Shown: positions 1-7,618, numbered from the stretch's first letter. The stretch is DNA of 11,307 nt from JASSUD01 sp031963005 (GCA_031963005.1 JASSUL010000022.1:1-11307); one strand, 5' to 3'. Notes: generated by a model from the sequence alone, not told the origin. Made by a program: numbers and translations.

Positions 1-908
1 TAGATGATTATTTATCTCCATTTTTACCAAAAACTCATCTGTTGAAGCCGAATTTAAATACTTTAATCGGCATTTCCGCTGTACTCTTATTCTATGTCAT
101 TATTTTAAAAAAAGAAGTGAATAATCAGTCTATGCAAATTGCAGCACTGAACGAGAAGTTCGCTGCATTTGAAAATAAGTGCTTTTATTTGAAAGACGAA
201 AAGCCATTTTTAGCTGGCCTTGAAGATAAACATATCCTACATGCGGTCCACAATCCACCTACTCAAGGCATTATAGAAGTCGGCTCGAATAGGGCACTGA
301 ATAGAGTGGATGCATTCGCTCAATTGATCATCCTCAAAGAGCCCAAGCTGCAGTTAACGTTGCCTGCTGCCAATATCTTATCTCCAGGCTTAACCTTTAA
401 GTTTTTTGGCGCATTTACAAGAGCTGCGACTCAAGATGGGCGATGCCTTATAAAAGCAACGGAGGACGGTGAAAAGAGTATCAAGCTGGGCAACAACCAT
501 GAGAAGGGGTCCATATCCATTAATTCTGGAGAATATGTAGAGCTCATTCCAGATATTAAAAATAATTATTGGTATGCGGCTAATCGGAATGCGGCTTTGG
601 GCCTAACTCCTGATTTTGAAGGGGAACTTGTTGAGAACGGTGGCTGGTTACGCCTTCCGTCTGGGATGATCCAATGGGGAACTATGAACTCTACTCAAGC
701 TGGTATGTTGCCTATCCAATTTCCAAGGCCTTTCACTTCAAAAGACCACATAAGCATGCATGGCACTCACTTAGGGGTAGGACCCGGATATGTTACTGAA
801 TATATGGATAATTCACAAACAGAAACAGGCGTTAAGTTACGCGCATTCGGCAGCGGCGGAGGTGGTGAGCGAGGATGGACTACAAGGTGGATGGCCATTG
901 GATCTTAA
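1..908 (+). CDS. Membrane-anchored protein with phage tail-fibre-like C-terminal domain (5' end outside window)
   Basis: The reading frame is open from the left edge to the TAA at 906-908. The first in-frame start candidate is TTG at 42, but it has no Shine-Dalgarno sequence and the frame stays open upstream, so the true start probably lies outside the window. Counting from that TTG, residues 6-22 form one hydrophobic membrane segment (LIGISAVLLFYVII), followed by a short charged, coil-prone stretch. The last ~85 residues carry GGWLRLPSGMIQWG, then an IQFPRPF motif and a closing RWMAIGS. This pattern is typical of the gp53-like C-terminal domain of phage tail fibres. I see no other phage gene nearby, so this may be a domesticated or surface-exposed adhesin-like protein rather than a virion part. 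The middle ~150 residues are not recognised. Domain call moderately sure; function unknown. Confidence 0.7.
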   Translation, partial: DDYLSPFLPKTHLLKPNLNTLIGISAVLLFYVIILKKEVNNQSMQIAALNEKFAAFENKCFYLKDEKPFLAGLEDKHILHAVHNPPTQGIIEVGSNRALNRVDAFAQLIILKEPKLQLTLPAANILSPGLTFKFFGAFTRAATQDGRCLIKATEDGEKSIKLGNNHEKGSISINSGEYVELIPDIKNNYWYAANRNAALGLTPDFEGELVENGGWLRLPSGMIQWGTMNSTQAGMLPIQFPRPFTSKDHISMHGTHLGVGPGYVTEYMDNSQTETGVKLRAFGSGGGGERGWTTRWMAIGS

Positions 909-1091
909 AGCTTGTTCATAATCTTTCTAAAAGCCTGCTTTAGGTTTTTCAAAAGACCTAAATAGAAGCTGTTGGCGCACACGTTGGGGTTCCTTCGTCA
1001 CCCCGACCTACGAACATTTTGCCAAAGAATGGTAGGTTGGGGTGAGGTACGAACCCCAACACAACGCACTTTTGAAGATTATGAACAGGCT
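909..1091. repeat. 183-bp MITE-like palindromic element with terminal inverted repeats
   Basis: The ends are inverted repeats: 909-925 (AGCTTGTTCATAATCTT) matches the reverse complement of 1075-1091 at 16 of 17 positions. Inside lies a second inverted pair, 983-1011 against 1032-1060, matching at 25 of 29 positions and built on GTTGGGGTT...CACCCC...ACCTAC. A separate hairpin sits at 939-962 (TTTAGGT...ACCTAAA). No reading frame is present. TAA occurs just outside each end (906-908 and 1093-1095), a possible 3-bp target duplication, although one extra base on the right makes the match inexact. The left end touches the stop codon of the preceding gene. The AGCCTGTTCATAATCTT ends resemble those of some IS5-group elements, so this may be a non-autonomous derivative; that link is from memory and unproven. 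Part of the inner arm recurs at 10408-10431. Confidence 0.65.
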
Positions 1092-1107
1092 CTAAGGAGT
1101 AAGCGCA

Positions 1108-1317
1108 TTAGTTAAACGTATATTCGCCAATCACTTCTTCTTGGCCTGCTAGCAAAATGTCATGAATGACGGCATAGGGCAAATCAGGATTTTCTTCAGC
1201 AATTTTGCCAATCTGCGAGCAGTGTTTGATTTGCTTAGGAACTGCGAGATATTTAATAAACACATAGCGCTTAGCCTGATCAACAAAGGCGTCTGAGAGT
1301 TTGACGTTGGTTGACAT
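1108..1317 (-). CDS. ParD-like antitoxin, solitary
   Basis: A 69-residue protein starting MSTNVKLSDAFVDQAKRY and containing VPKQIKHCSQIGKIAEENPD, the pattern of the ParD-like antitoxin family (Pfam ParD_like): a short ribbon-helix-helix-type N-terminus, then a conserved QIxxxxQIGKIAEENPDLP segment. The frame can be opened ten codons earlier (1347), but the ATG at 1317 is preceded by GGAGG four bases upstream and matches the family N-terminus, so I chose it. Such proteins are thought to neutralise a toxin and repress their own promoter. No toxin gene lies on either side: downstream is the palindromic repeat and upstream is the sppA terminator. It is therefore an orphan antitoxin, or the toxin was lost. 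A perfect dyad at 1355-1375 is a candidate operator. Confidence 0.8.
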   Translation of the reverse strand: MSTNVKLSDAFVDQAKRYVFIKYLAVPKQIKHCSQIGKIAEENPDLPYAVIHDILLAGQEEVIGEYTFN

Positions 1318-1354
1318 AGCACCTCCACAAGAAACTAACTTGAGCATATACCAA

Positions 1355-1375
1355 AAGGTAACTTTAATTTACCTT
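1355..1375 (-). promoter_or_regulatory. Candidate operator/promoter dyad of the ParD-like gene
   Basis: A perfect inverted repeat AAGGTAA-N7-TTACCTT lies 38-58 bp upstream of the ATG at 1317. On the minus strand it is followed by TATATG (1345-1350), which could serve as a -10 box; no good -35 is seen. A dyad of this size next to an antitoxin gene fits autorepression by a ribbon-helix-helix dimer. Binding is inferred, not shown. Confidence 0.4.
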
Positions 1376-1403
1376 ATGCTTCCCTTACACGACGGGCGCA
1401 TCC

Positions 1404-1439
1404 AAAAATAAAGCCCTACACCTTTAAAAGATGCAGGGC
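1404..1439 (-). terminator. Rho-independent terminator downstream of sppA
   Basis: On the minus strand GCCCTGCATC (1430-1439) pairs with GGTGTAGGGC (1413-1422) to give a 10-bp stem with two G-T pairs and a 7-nt loop. It is followed by TTTATTTTT (1404-1412). It lies 55 bp past the sppA stop and would end an rluC-sppA transcript. Confidence 0.75.
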
Positions 1440-1493
1440 CTGTGGACCATATCTGTGTATGGTCGATCATTTTTCAAAAATAGCAAAAATAAC

Positions 1494-2492
1494 TTAATGC
1501 ACTGCCATTCCACCTTCTGCTGTCAACGCGTTTAAGCCCAATGCTTGCACTGCGCCGGCGCCAAATGCTAGGCCGAATTTGCGTACTACGCGATCCGTGA
1601 ATCCTTCTTTGACGCTGTAATTAACGATGGTTTCTGCTTTTAAAATGTCGCGCGCTACGGTATTTACATCGCTGAGCTCATCGGCTAGGCCCAATGCAAT
1701 ACTTTGTTGTCCAGTCCAGAATAAACCAGAAAACATCTCTGGCGTCTCCTTCAAGCGCTTACCGCGTCCCTCTTTCACTGCATCGATAAATTGCAGGTGA
1801 ATATCTTTGAGCATTTTTTGCGCGAATACTTTTTGCGCAGGCACTTCTGGAAGGAAGGGATCATAAAAGCCTTTGTTCACTCCTGCTGTCAGCAAGCGCC
1901 GCTCTATGCCCAGTTTGTTCATAAAGCCCGTGAGTCCAAAGTTATCCATGCGCACGCCGATAGAGCCGACCAAACTCGCTTTATCGACAAAAATTTTCTC
2001 TGCGGCTACGGCGATGTAATACCCGCCTGAGGCGCATAAATCATTGACCACCACATACAAGGGTTTTTTGGGGTACTGCGCGCGCAGTCTGTGGATTTCT
2101 TTATTAATTAATCCCGATTGCACAGGACTACCGCCCGGACTATTGATTTGCAATATGATGCCTACCGAATTGTGATTGGCAAAAGCGGCTTGTAGTGCCG
2201 CGTTAATATTCTCGGCACTGGCTAGCGAATTTGGAGCAATCTCGCCATCTAAGGCGATCAACGCGGTATGTTTCACGTTAGCGGTCGATTTGTCGCCGGA
2301 AAACGTAAATACACGCCAGGCCATTAATGCCAGTAAAAATAAAAAAGAAAAGCGAAAGAAAATCTTCCAACGCCGTGCGGTACGTTGCTCTTGCAGTGCA
2401 GCAAGAGAGAGTTTCTCGAGTACCGTGCGTTCCCATTTTGGTGACTGAGAAGTCGACGCATTCGAGTTGGAATCAGAAACATGTTCAGACAT
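1494..2492 (-). CDS. sppA: S49 family signal peptide peptidase (SppA-like)
   Basis: A 332-residue membrane-bound serine protease of family S49, expected to degrade leftover signal peptides and membrane peptides. Residues 1-42 are cytosolic and polar, and 44-62 form one transmembrane segment; the protease domain follows. The motif INSPGG (117-121) is the conserved first block. S155 in ASGGYY is the predicted nucleophile. K207 (GVNKGF) is 52 residues later, the same spacing as the Ser147/Lys199 pair of Bacillus subtilis SppA, so the catalytic dyad seems intact. GSIGV (176-180) lies between. The length fits the short single-domain form, not the ~618-residue E. coli protein. It lies 58 bp behind rluC on the same strand. 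In Burkholderia a HAD phosphatase and a Rieske protein gene usually sit between these two (from memory); both are absent here. The start ATG has only a weak AGAAGA upstream. Confidence 0.88.
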   Translation of the reverse strand: MSEHVSDSNSNASTSQSPKWERTVLEKLSLAALQEQRTARRWKIFFRFSFLFLLALMAWRVFTFSGDKSTANVKHTALIALDGEIAPNSLASAENINAALQAAFANHNSVGIILQINSPGGSPVQSGLINKEIHRLRAQYPKKPLYVVVNDLCASGGYYIAVAAEKIFVDKASLVGSIGVRMDNFGLTGFMNKLGIERRLLTAGVNKGFYDPFLPEVPAQKVFAQKMLKDIHLQFIDAVKEGRGKRLKETPEMFSGLFWTGQQSIALGLADELSDVNTVARDILKAETIVNYSVKEGFTDRVVRKFGLAFGAGAVQALGLNALTAEGGMAVH

Positions 2493-2550
2493 AAAGATCT
2501 TCTAAGGCTAAGGAGAAGAATAAAAAAACGTTATGGCAAATAAATCGGCT

Positions 2551-3582
2551 TTACAAAACCGCTGCTGCTTCAGTGGTCATAGAACACTGAAGCAAAAACT
2601 GCTCGCAATCCTGTGGCAGAGGAATTTCAAATTGAAGCATAGCGCCGGTTACGGGGTGATGCAAACTCAATTTATACGCATGCAAGAACATACGCTTTAA
2701 ACCAGGTTGCGCGCCAGGGCGTGCCCACTCTCTATTTAATGAGAAATTGCCGTATTTCTCATCTCCCACTATCGGCGTATTGAGGTGCGTTAAATGGGCG
2801 CGGATTTGATGGGTACGGCCTGTCTTCAGCTCTGCTTCGAGCAAGGTATACCCAGCAAAGCGTTTGCGCACCCGAAAAATCGTCTTTGCCGATTTACCAT
2901 CTGCTTGCACTCTTACTCGCCGCTCACCCTCTGGCGTGAGATACGTATAAAGTGGAGATTCCACCACCTGCTTAGACGCGGGCCATTCCCCCCATACACA
3001 AGTCAAATAACGCTTATCCACTTGATGCAGACGAAATTGCCTATGCAAAGTCACTAAAGCTTGGCGCTTTTTCGCCACTAATAAAATACCAGAGGTCTCC
3101 CGATCCAAACGATGCACCAACTCTAAAAATCGGGCTTGCGGGCGCTCTTGACGCAATTGTTCTATGACGCCAAAGCGTATCCCACTCCCTCCATGCACCG
3201 CAATGCCTGCGGGTTTATTTAATACCAAAAGACTGTCATCTTCATGCAGTATAGGTAACTCTACACGCGAATCATGACGCACAGGATTGGGCCGCGCACC
3301 TTCGAGAGGTGCGGGGGGTTGGGCTTCCTGTATGGGCGGCACCCGCACCATATCTCCTTCGAGCAACCTATACGCTCCGTCCTTACGCCCTTTATTCACG
3401 CGCACTTCACCGCTACGCAGTACGCGATAAATATAACTTCTCGGCATGTCAGATAATAGGCGTCGCAAGAAACCATCCAAGCGCTGTCCTGCACTATCCT
3501 CATCAATCAAAATGAAAGAAACGGCTTTTTGATGCGTATCTTCTGATAGGGCGACGCGCTTATTTTTGCTTACTGCACTCAT
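2551..3582 (-). CDS. rluC: 23S rRNA pseudouridine synthase RluC
   Basis: A 343-residue RluA-family pseudouridine synthase. An S4 RNA-binding domain covers about residues 32-85 (AGQRLDGFLRRLL, then SYIYRVLRSGEVRVNKGR). The synthase domain runs from about 108 to 330. The catalytic motif HRLDRETSG spans 157-165 with Asp160 as the predicted nucleophile, and RTHQIR at 256-261 is the usual second block. The VRVNKGR and VRVPP forms and the position divergent from rne identify RluC rather than RluD or RluA. RluC modifies U955, U2504 and U2580 of E. coli 23S rRNA; the same sites are assumed here. The start ATG at 3582 gives a ~20-residue lead before the S4 domain and lacks a clear Shine-Dalgarno site, so the exact start is a little uncertain. 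Confidence 0.92.
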   Translation of the reverse strand: MSAVSKNKRVALSEDTHQKAVSFILIDEDSAGQRLDGFLRRLLSDMPRSYIYRVLRSGEVRVNKGRKDGAYRLLEGDMVRVPPIQEAQPPAPLEGARPNPVRHDSRVELPILHEDDSLLVLNKPAGIAVHGGSGIRFGVIEQLRQERPQARFLELVHRLDRETSGILLVAKKRQALVTLHRQFRLHQVDKRYLTCVWGEWPASKQVVESPLYTYLTPEGERRVRVQADGKSAKTIFRVRKRFAGYTLLEAELKTGRTHQIRAHLTHLNTPIVGDEKYGNFSLNREWARPGAQPGLKRMFLHAYKLSLHHPVTGAMLQFEIPLPQDCEQFLLQCSMTTEAAAVL

Positions 3583-3720
3583 TATGAATATAATCCACGC
3601 TCAAGAGACCATCAACGACCGTGAGGTCACGCCATCGTCTTGTGTCCCGATAAAGAGCAAAAGAAGGGTGAAAAGCTGTAAAAAGCCCTGTGAAAAGCCA
3701 TTAACCGGCCCATACACTGG

Positions 3721-3799
3721 TGGCCTATTCTCTATTTCTGCACAAAGGGCGTCCTTTAGAACAGGCCAGCTCTTCATTAACTGAAATAGGGAAATAGGC
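3721..3799. promoter_or_regulatory. Mutually exclusive hairpins in the rluC-rne intergenic region
   Basis: The arm at 3721-3731 (TGGCCTATTCT) pairs with 3758-3768 (AGAACAGGCCA) at 10 of 11 positions. An overlapping arm, 3723-3738, can instead pair with 3783-3799 in two 7-bp blocks (GCCTATT with AATAGGC; CTATTTC with GAAATAG) around a small internal loop. Both folds enclose an AAAGG-GCGT-CCTTT hairpin at 3744-3757. Two competing stems sharing one arm resemble an attenuator or an RNA switch. It is equally symmetrical on both strands, so it could belong to an rne or an rluC leader. No ligand family is recognised. Confidence 0.4.
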
Positions 3800-4008
3800 T
3801 TTCAATGCGTAGAACCATGGGTAAAAGGCCGAGCATATCGCCTACTCATGAAAATTCCAAGCTCCCTATCCTAAGTACCTCTGTAACTCTAGTATCTTTG
3901 TGCCTTGGCAATAAAAAAAGACGTAGAAATGTGCACAAATACGGAGTACAACATGTACTTTTGCGCTGATTCTTAACAGCTTACATTACGATAGACGTAC
4001 CCTGATGT

Positions 4009-4160
4009 CCAGTATTGGATGGTTTCCCAAGAACTTTTAGAACACGTCAACGGACGGGTTCTTTATAACTTATATATTGCACTCACCAAACTTTGCGCCC
4101 AGTACCTGATATTTTTTTTGATACCCGCCAAAACCTGTCGATATTCCAGGATTGGATGGT
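4009..4160 (+). repeat. Direct repeat CCAGKATTGGATGGT in the rne leader
   Basis: CCAGTATTGGATGGT (4009-4023) recurs as CCAGGATTGGATGGT (4146-4160), 14 of 15 positions, 137 bp apart. Both copies follow a similar CCTG...AT lead. They could be protein or RNA binding sites in the rne leader, for instance GGA-containing sites, or the trace of a duplication. Confidence 0.45.
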
Positions 4161-4316
4161 GTACCGAATGAGATTCATCGCACTTTTTGAGCACTTTGCA
4201 CTAGGCTCCAGCGCTCTATAGCGCCCAGGCTATGGCTTGTTGACACCATCAAGCGATATGCCCTTGTGAAAAGTACTCTTGCGCAGCACAGGTTGAGTTG
4301 CCCCGGAGCCTTTTAA

Positions 4317-7208
4317 ATGAAACGAATGTTATTTAACGCAACGCAGCAAGAAGAATTGCGCGTTGCGATTGTCGATGGGCAAAAACTCGTCGATATCGAT
4401 ATTGAAACAGCAGGTCGCGAACAGCGCAAAGGCAATATCTACAAAGGAGTGATCACTCGCATCGAACCCTCCTTAGATGCTTGCTTTGTCAATTACAGCG
4501 AAGAACGCCACGGATTTCTCCCTTTTAAAGAAGTCGCACGCCAATACTATAAAGCCGGCTTTGACCCTCGCACTATGCGCATTCAAGATGCGCTCAGCGA
4601 AGGGCAAGAAATCATCGTACAGGTCGATAAAGAAGAGCGGAGCAACAAAGGCGCCGCGCTAACCACCTTTATTTCTCTCGCAGGCCGGTATCTTGTTTTG
4701 ATGCCCAATAATCCCAATGGGGGAGGCGTTTCACGTCGCATTGAAGGCGAAGAACGCCAAGAATTGCGTGAAGTGATATCGCAACTCTCTCTTCCTGAAG
4801 GCACGAGTATCATTGCACGCACTGCAGGTATTGGCCGCAATCTGGAAGAATTGCAGTGGGATTTGGACTACTTGGTCCAGCTCTGGCAAGCCATTGAAAG
4901 CGCTGCGCATATGCGTGGACCGCTTCTGATTTATCTGGAGTCTAGCCTGATCATTCGCGCGATTCGGGACTATTTCCACCCGGATATCGGCGAGATTTTG
5001 ATTGATACCGTAGATGTCTACGACCAAGCCTGCTCTTTCATGGGTATGGTCATGCCGGATAATCTGCCCAAACTCAAGCATTATCACGACGATGTGCCGC
5101 TATTTTCACGCTTTCAAATTGAGCATCAGATTGAAACGGCGTATTCACGCACGGTTCCGCTGCCTTCAGGGGGTGCGATTGTTATCGATCACACCGAAGC
5201 GCTCGTCTCTATTGATGTGAATTCTGCACGCTCAACTCGTGGCTCAGATATTGAAGAAACCGCACTGCGCACGAACCTAGAGGCGGCGGATGAAGTCGCA
5301 AGACAATTGCGCTTGCGCGATCTCGGCGGCCTGATTGTGATCGATTTTATCGATATGGATGCACTGAAAAGCCAGCGAGAAGTCGAACAGCGCCTCAAAG
5401 AAAGCATCCGCCACGACCGTGCACGAGTACAAATTGGCAAAATCTCCCGCTTCGGGCTTTTAGAACTCTCTCGCCAACGTATCCGCCCCTCTCTGTCAGA
5501 AGGCAGTCACATTACCTGCGTACGCTGCAATGGCACGGGCCACATTCGCGATACCGAATCTTCTGCACTCCAAGTATTGCGCCTTATTCAAGAAGAAGCG
5601 ATCAAAGAGGGCACTGCGGCTATTTATTGCCAGGTTCCTATTGAAGTTGCTGCGTTTTTATTGAACGAAAAGCGCCAAGAAATCAATAAAATTGAGTTAC
5701 GTTTTAATGTCAGTATCGTCCTCATTCCCAATAAATATCTGGAAACGCCTCATTACAAATTAGAGCGTCTACGGCACGAAGATCCACGCTTAACAGAATC
5801 ACGCGCTAGCTACAAAATGGCTGAGGAAGCCGCACGCGATGAGGCAACCGCTGCCGCTGCATCTCCCTATAGCAGTCGTCGTCCTGAAGAACGCGTACGA
5901 CAAGAAGCGGCGGTAAAGCGCATTACGCCTAAACAACCTGCTCCTGGACGATCAACACCAGAAAACGTAGGGAAATCTCGAAGCAAAATCTTGCAAGAAG
6001 AAGGGTTAGTGAGCTGGATTAAACGCTTATTTGGTTTGCCTGCTAGCCCATCCGCAGCGCCGTCTACGCCGGTCGAAGCACCTTCTCAAAAAGCATCGAC
6101 CCGCTCTGAACAGCCTTCGCCCAACAAGCGCGGACAACACACGGAACGCAATAGCACGCAACGCAGATCCCAAGCAACGTCTCAGCGCTCGTCAAACAGC
6201 GCTGACAGTCTCTCTGATCTAGAATCCACTGAACGCGCTACAAAGCGTACTTCTCGTACACGCACTCACCAAGATTCTAGTGAAAGCACCCCGTTTGAGA
6301 AACCTACACGCACTCGGCGTCAACACCAAGGTAGCAGAGATCACGACAGCGCAAAATCACCCTTTATAGACTCTGCTGCAGATCATTCAACGCGCCGCAC
6401 AGAGAATCCATTCCAAACCCATAAATTGGCATCCTCAGCGCTCCCTTCCAACACGGAAGCTACGGAACCCAGGGAATATACGCATGCCCAGGAAGGGGCC
6501 TATGCAGAAAGCTATACGCCTCAGGACCAAGAAGGTGAAGAGCGTCGTCGCCGTCGCCGGGGTCGCCGGGGTGGCAGACAACGTAATGGCCGTGACGATC
6601 AAGCCTTGAGCAAATCGGACACAGAACTCTTTGCCGCATCTGATGCACCTACCACGCCCATGATGTCTGATGGGGGATATGGTACGCATGATAATGTTTC
6701 AAATGCAGTTTCTAATACGACACCTACCACATCCATGCAAGCTACGCACTCCGCTGAGCGCGTTGCAAACATCGCACCAAAACGAGAAACGCGCGCTACG
6801 GCTACTCCTCGTGCTACATCTGCTGCCGTGGAGAAACCTGCTTTAGCAAAACCCGTAGAAAAAAGCCGCACTCTAGAGGCATCAAGCGATGCCCCGCATT
6901 TTGCTCAAAACTCGGCACCTTCCGTCGCCCCCGAGCAAAAACCCGTACGTGCGCCTGTAGCACCGCCTAAGCTTGAATCACTAAAACCCATGCTGGATGC
7001 CGCCGGCCTCACTTGGGTCAATACCGATGCACAGAAAGCACAGGCTACCAAGCTAGCAGATACAGAAGCAACTCCTGCAGCAAAACCGCCTCGCGCTCCT
7101 CGTGTACGTAAACCCAAACCAACTATGCCGGCAATGGAAATGAAACAAGTAGAGACAGGTGGACCACAACCGACAACGGGAGAATCTTCTACTCCTCCAT
7201 TATCGTAA
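4317..7208 (+). CDS. rne: Ribonuclease E
   Basis: A 963-residue endoribonuclease E, the central enzyme of mRNA decay and of rRNA and tRNA processing, acting as a tetramer at the inner membrane. An S1 domain covers about 37-120. The 5'-sensor pair is R168/T169 (E. coli R169/T170). The DNase I-like part carries catalytic Asp300 (VSIDVNSA) and Asp343 (IVIDFIDMD), equivalent to E. coli D303 and D346. The zinc link is CVRC (401-404). After about residue 495 the protein is low-complexity and disordered. It keeps a short amphipathic EEGLVSWIKRLFG segment (561-573), probably the membrane-binding helix, an arginine-rich RNA-binding patch at 743-759 (six Arg, then GRRGGRQRNGR), and a conserved AGLTWVNTD motif near the C-terminus. 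The ATG at 4317 has GGAG eight bases upstream and matches the family N-terminus. GREQRK and EPSLDACFVNY favour a Burkholderiales origin. A strong terminator follows. Confidence 0.97.
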   Translation: MKRMLFNATQQEELRVAIVDGQKLVDIDIETAGREQRKGNIYKGVITRIEPSLDACFVNYSEERHGFLPFKEVARQYYKAGFDPRTMRIQDALSEGQEIIVQVDKEERSNKGAALTTFISLAGRYLVLMPNNPNGGGVSRRIEGEERQELREVISQLSLPEGTSIIARTAGIGRNLEELQWDLDYLVQLWQAIESAAHMRGPLLIYLESSLIIRAIRDYFHPDIGEILIDTVDVYDQACSFMGMVMPDNLPKLKHYHDDVPLFSRFQIEHQIETAYSRTVPLPSGGAIVIDHTEALVSIDVNSARSTRGSDIEETALRTNLEAADEVARQLRLRDLGGLIVIDFIDMDALKSQREVEQRLKESIRHDRARVQIGKISRFGLLELSRQRIRPSLSEGSHITCVRCNGTGHIRDTESSALQVLRLIQEEAIKEGTAAIYCQVPIEVAAFLLNEKRQEINKIELRFNVSIVLIPNKYLETPHYKLERLRHEDPRLTESRASYKMAEEAARDEATAAAASPYSSRRPEERVRQEAAVKRITPKQPAPGRSTPENVGKSRSKILQEEGLVSWIKRLFGLPASPSAAPSTPVEAPSQKASTRSEQPSPNKRGQHTERNSTQRRSQATSQRSSNSADSLSDLESTERATKRTSRTRTHQDSSESTPFEKPTRTRRQHQGSRDHDSAKSPFIDSAADHSTRRTENPFQTHKLASSALPSNTEATEPREYTHAQEGAYAESYTPQDQEGEERRRRRRGRRGGRQRNGRDDQALSKSDTELFAASDAPTTPMMSDGGYGTHDNVSNAVSNTTPTTSMQATHSAERVANIAPKRETRATATPRATSAAVEKPALAKPVEKSRTLEASSDAPHFAQNSAPSVAPEQKPVRAPVAPPKLESLKPMLDAAGLTWVNTDAQKAQATKLADTEATPAAKPPRAPRVRKPKPTMPAMEMKQVETGGPQPTTGESSTPPLS

Positions 7209-7281
7209 AGGTATAGTCAGCGGCGGTGCTCTATTATATTTTTAGGGCATAGTCGCTTTAAAATAAAAGGCACTCCTGCAT

Positions 7282-7319
7282 CCCCCACAGTACGACTTCG
7301 CTCTACTGTGGGGGTTTTT
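7282..7319 (+). terminator. Rho-independent terminator of rne
   Basis: A perfect 11-bp stem, CCCCCACAGTA (7282-7292) with TACTGTGGGGG (7304-7314), has an 11-nt loop and is followed directly by TTTTT (7315-7319). It lies 73 bp past the rne stop and separates rne from the accessory region. Confidence 0.92.
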
Positions 7320-7618
7320 ATTGATAAACGCTGAGCGTGATTAAGCTCCCCCCATTTAAGCTGCCATAGATAAGTTAGTACTGGTCCTGACCCAATTTCC
7401 GGTCCATTCTAAAATGGAAAAAAATGGCTTTTAGGGTAGGGTCAGTAGGGTCAATGACCTGGTGAAAAAGGTAAGCTGATTTTTTTATTAACTCCTTGAT
7501 GTTAGCTAGAGGCACATTGAACTCAAAAAGCCTGTAAGAAAGTCGCTTAAATCAGAAAATCGAAACGATCTTTATTAATCGTACAAAACTATCCCCTTAA
7601 TTGAACGGGAGAATATCG
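7320..7618. other. Non-coding stretch with small inverted repeats upstream of the F-box/WD40 gene
   Basis: No gene seen. CTGACCC (7387-7393) and GGGTCAG (7439-7445) form an inverted pair that encloses TCCATT-CTAA-AATGGA (7403-7418) and a CTAAAA/TTTTAG pair (7409-7414 and 7428-7433). A related GGGTCAATGACC follows at 7449-7460. This may be the scar of a mobile element, but no transposase remnant could be read. The promoter of the next gene must lie here; TATTAA at 7573-7578 is the best -10 candidate, without a good -35. The Shine-Dalgarno GGGAG of the next gene is at 7607-7611. Confidence 0.5.

Larger units (their letters stand above)
3583..4316. other. 734-bp divergent intergenic region between rluC and rne
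   Basis: No convincing gene. It should hold the promoters of both flanking genes and a long rne leader; in E. coli the rne 5' UTR folds into hairpins by which RNase E controls its own mRNA. -10-like boxes are TATAAC (4064-4069) and TATATT (4073-4078), neither with a good -35. TTGATA (4118-4123) followed after 18 bp by TATTCC is another weak option. Also seen: three near-tandem TGWAAAAGC units at 3669-3699, a small AGTAC...GTACT hairpin near 3946-3962, and a GCGCT-CTAT-AGCGC hairpin at 4211-4224. The rne Shine-Dalgarno GGAG lies at 4305-4308. Two stronger structures are listed separately. Confidence 0.6.

Noticed and set aside
909..1091. CRISPR array or tRNA in the left repeat-rich spacer
   Set aside because: The repeats are inverted pairs, not direct repeats with spacers, and no cloverleaf can be drawn.
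1791..2448. Plus-strand frames opposite sppA
   Set aside because: Antisense to a gene with an intact catalytic dyad, and no ribosome binding site.
3566..3784. 72-codon plus-strand frame starting inside rluC and running into the intergenic region
   Set aside because: No Shine-Dalgarno site, no recognisable motif, low-complexity basic protein, and it overlaps the structured hairpin region.
3946..3966. AGTAC-AACAT-GTACT followed by TTTT as a terminator
   Set aside because: Five AT-rich base pairs and a short T-run are too weak, and no gene ends just upstream.
4240..4268. TTGACA at 4240-4245 as the rne -35 box
   Set aside because: No acceptable -10 hexamer at 16-18 bp; the sequence there is CTTGTG.
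4583..5440. Antisense frames within the rne catalytic region
   Set aside because: Codon-bias shadows of a strongly conserved gene; products are unlike any family.
6031..7117. Frames on both strands in the RNase E tail
   Set aside because: They arise from the low-complexity Arg/Ser/Ala/Pro-rich tail and lack start signals.
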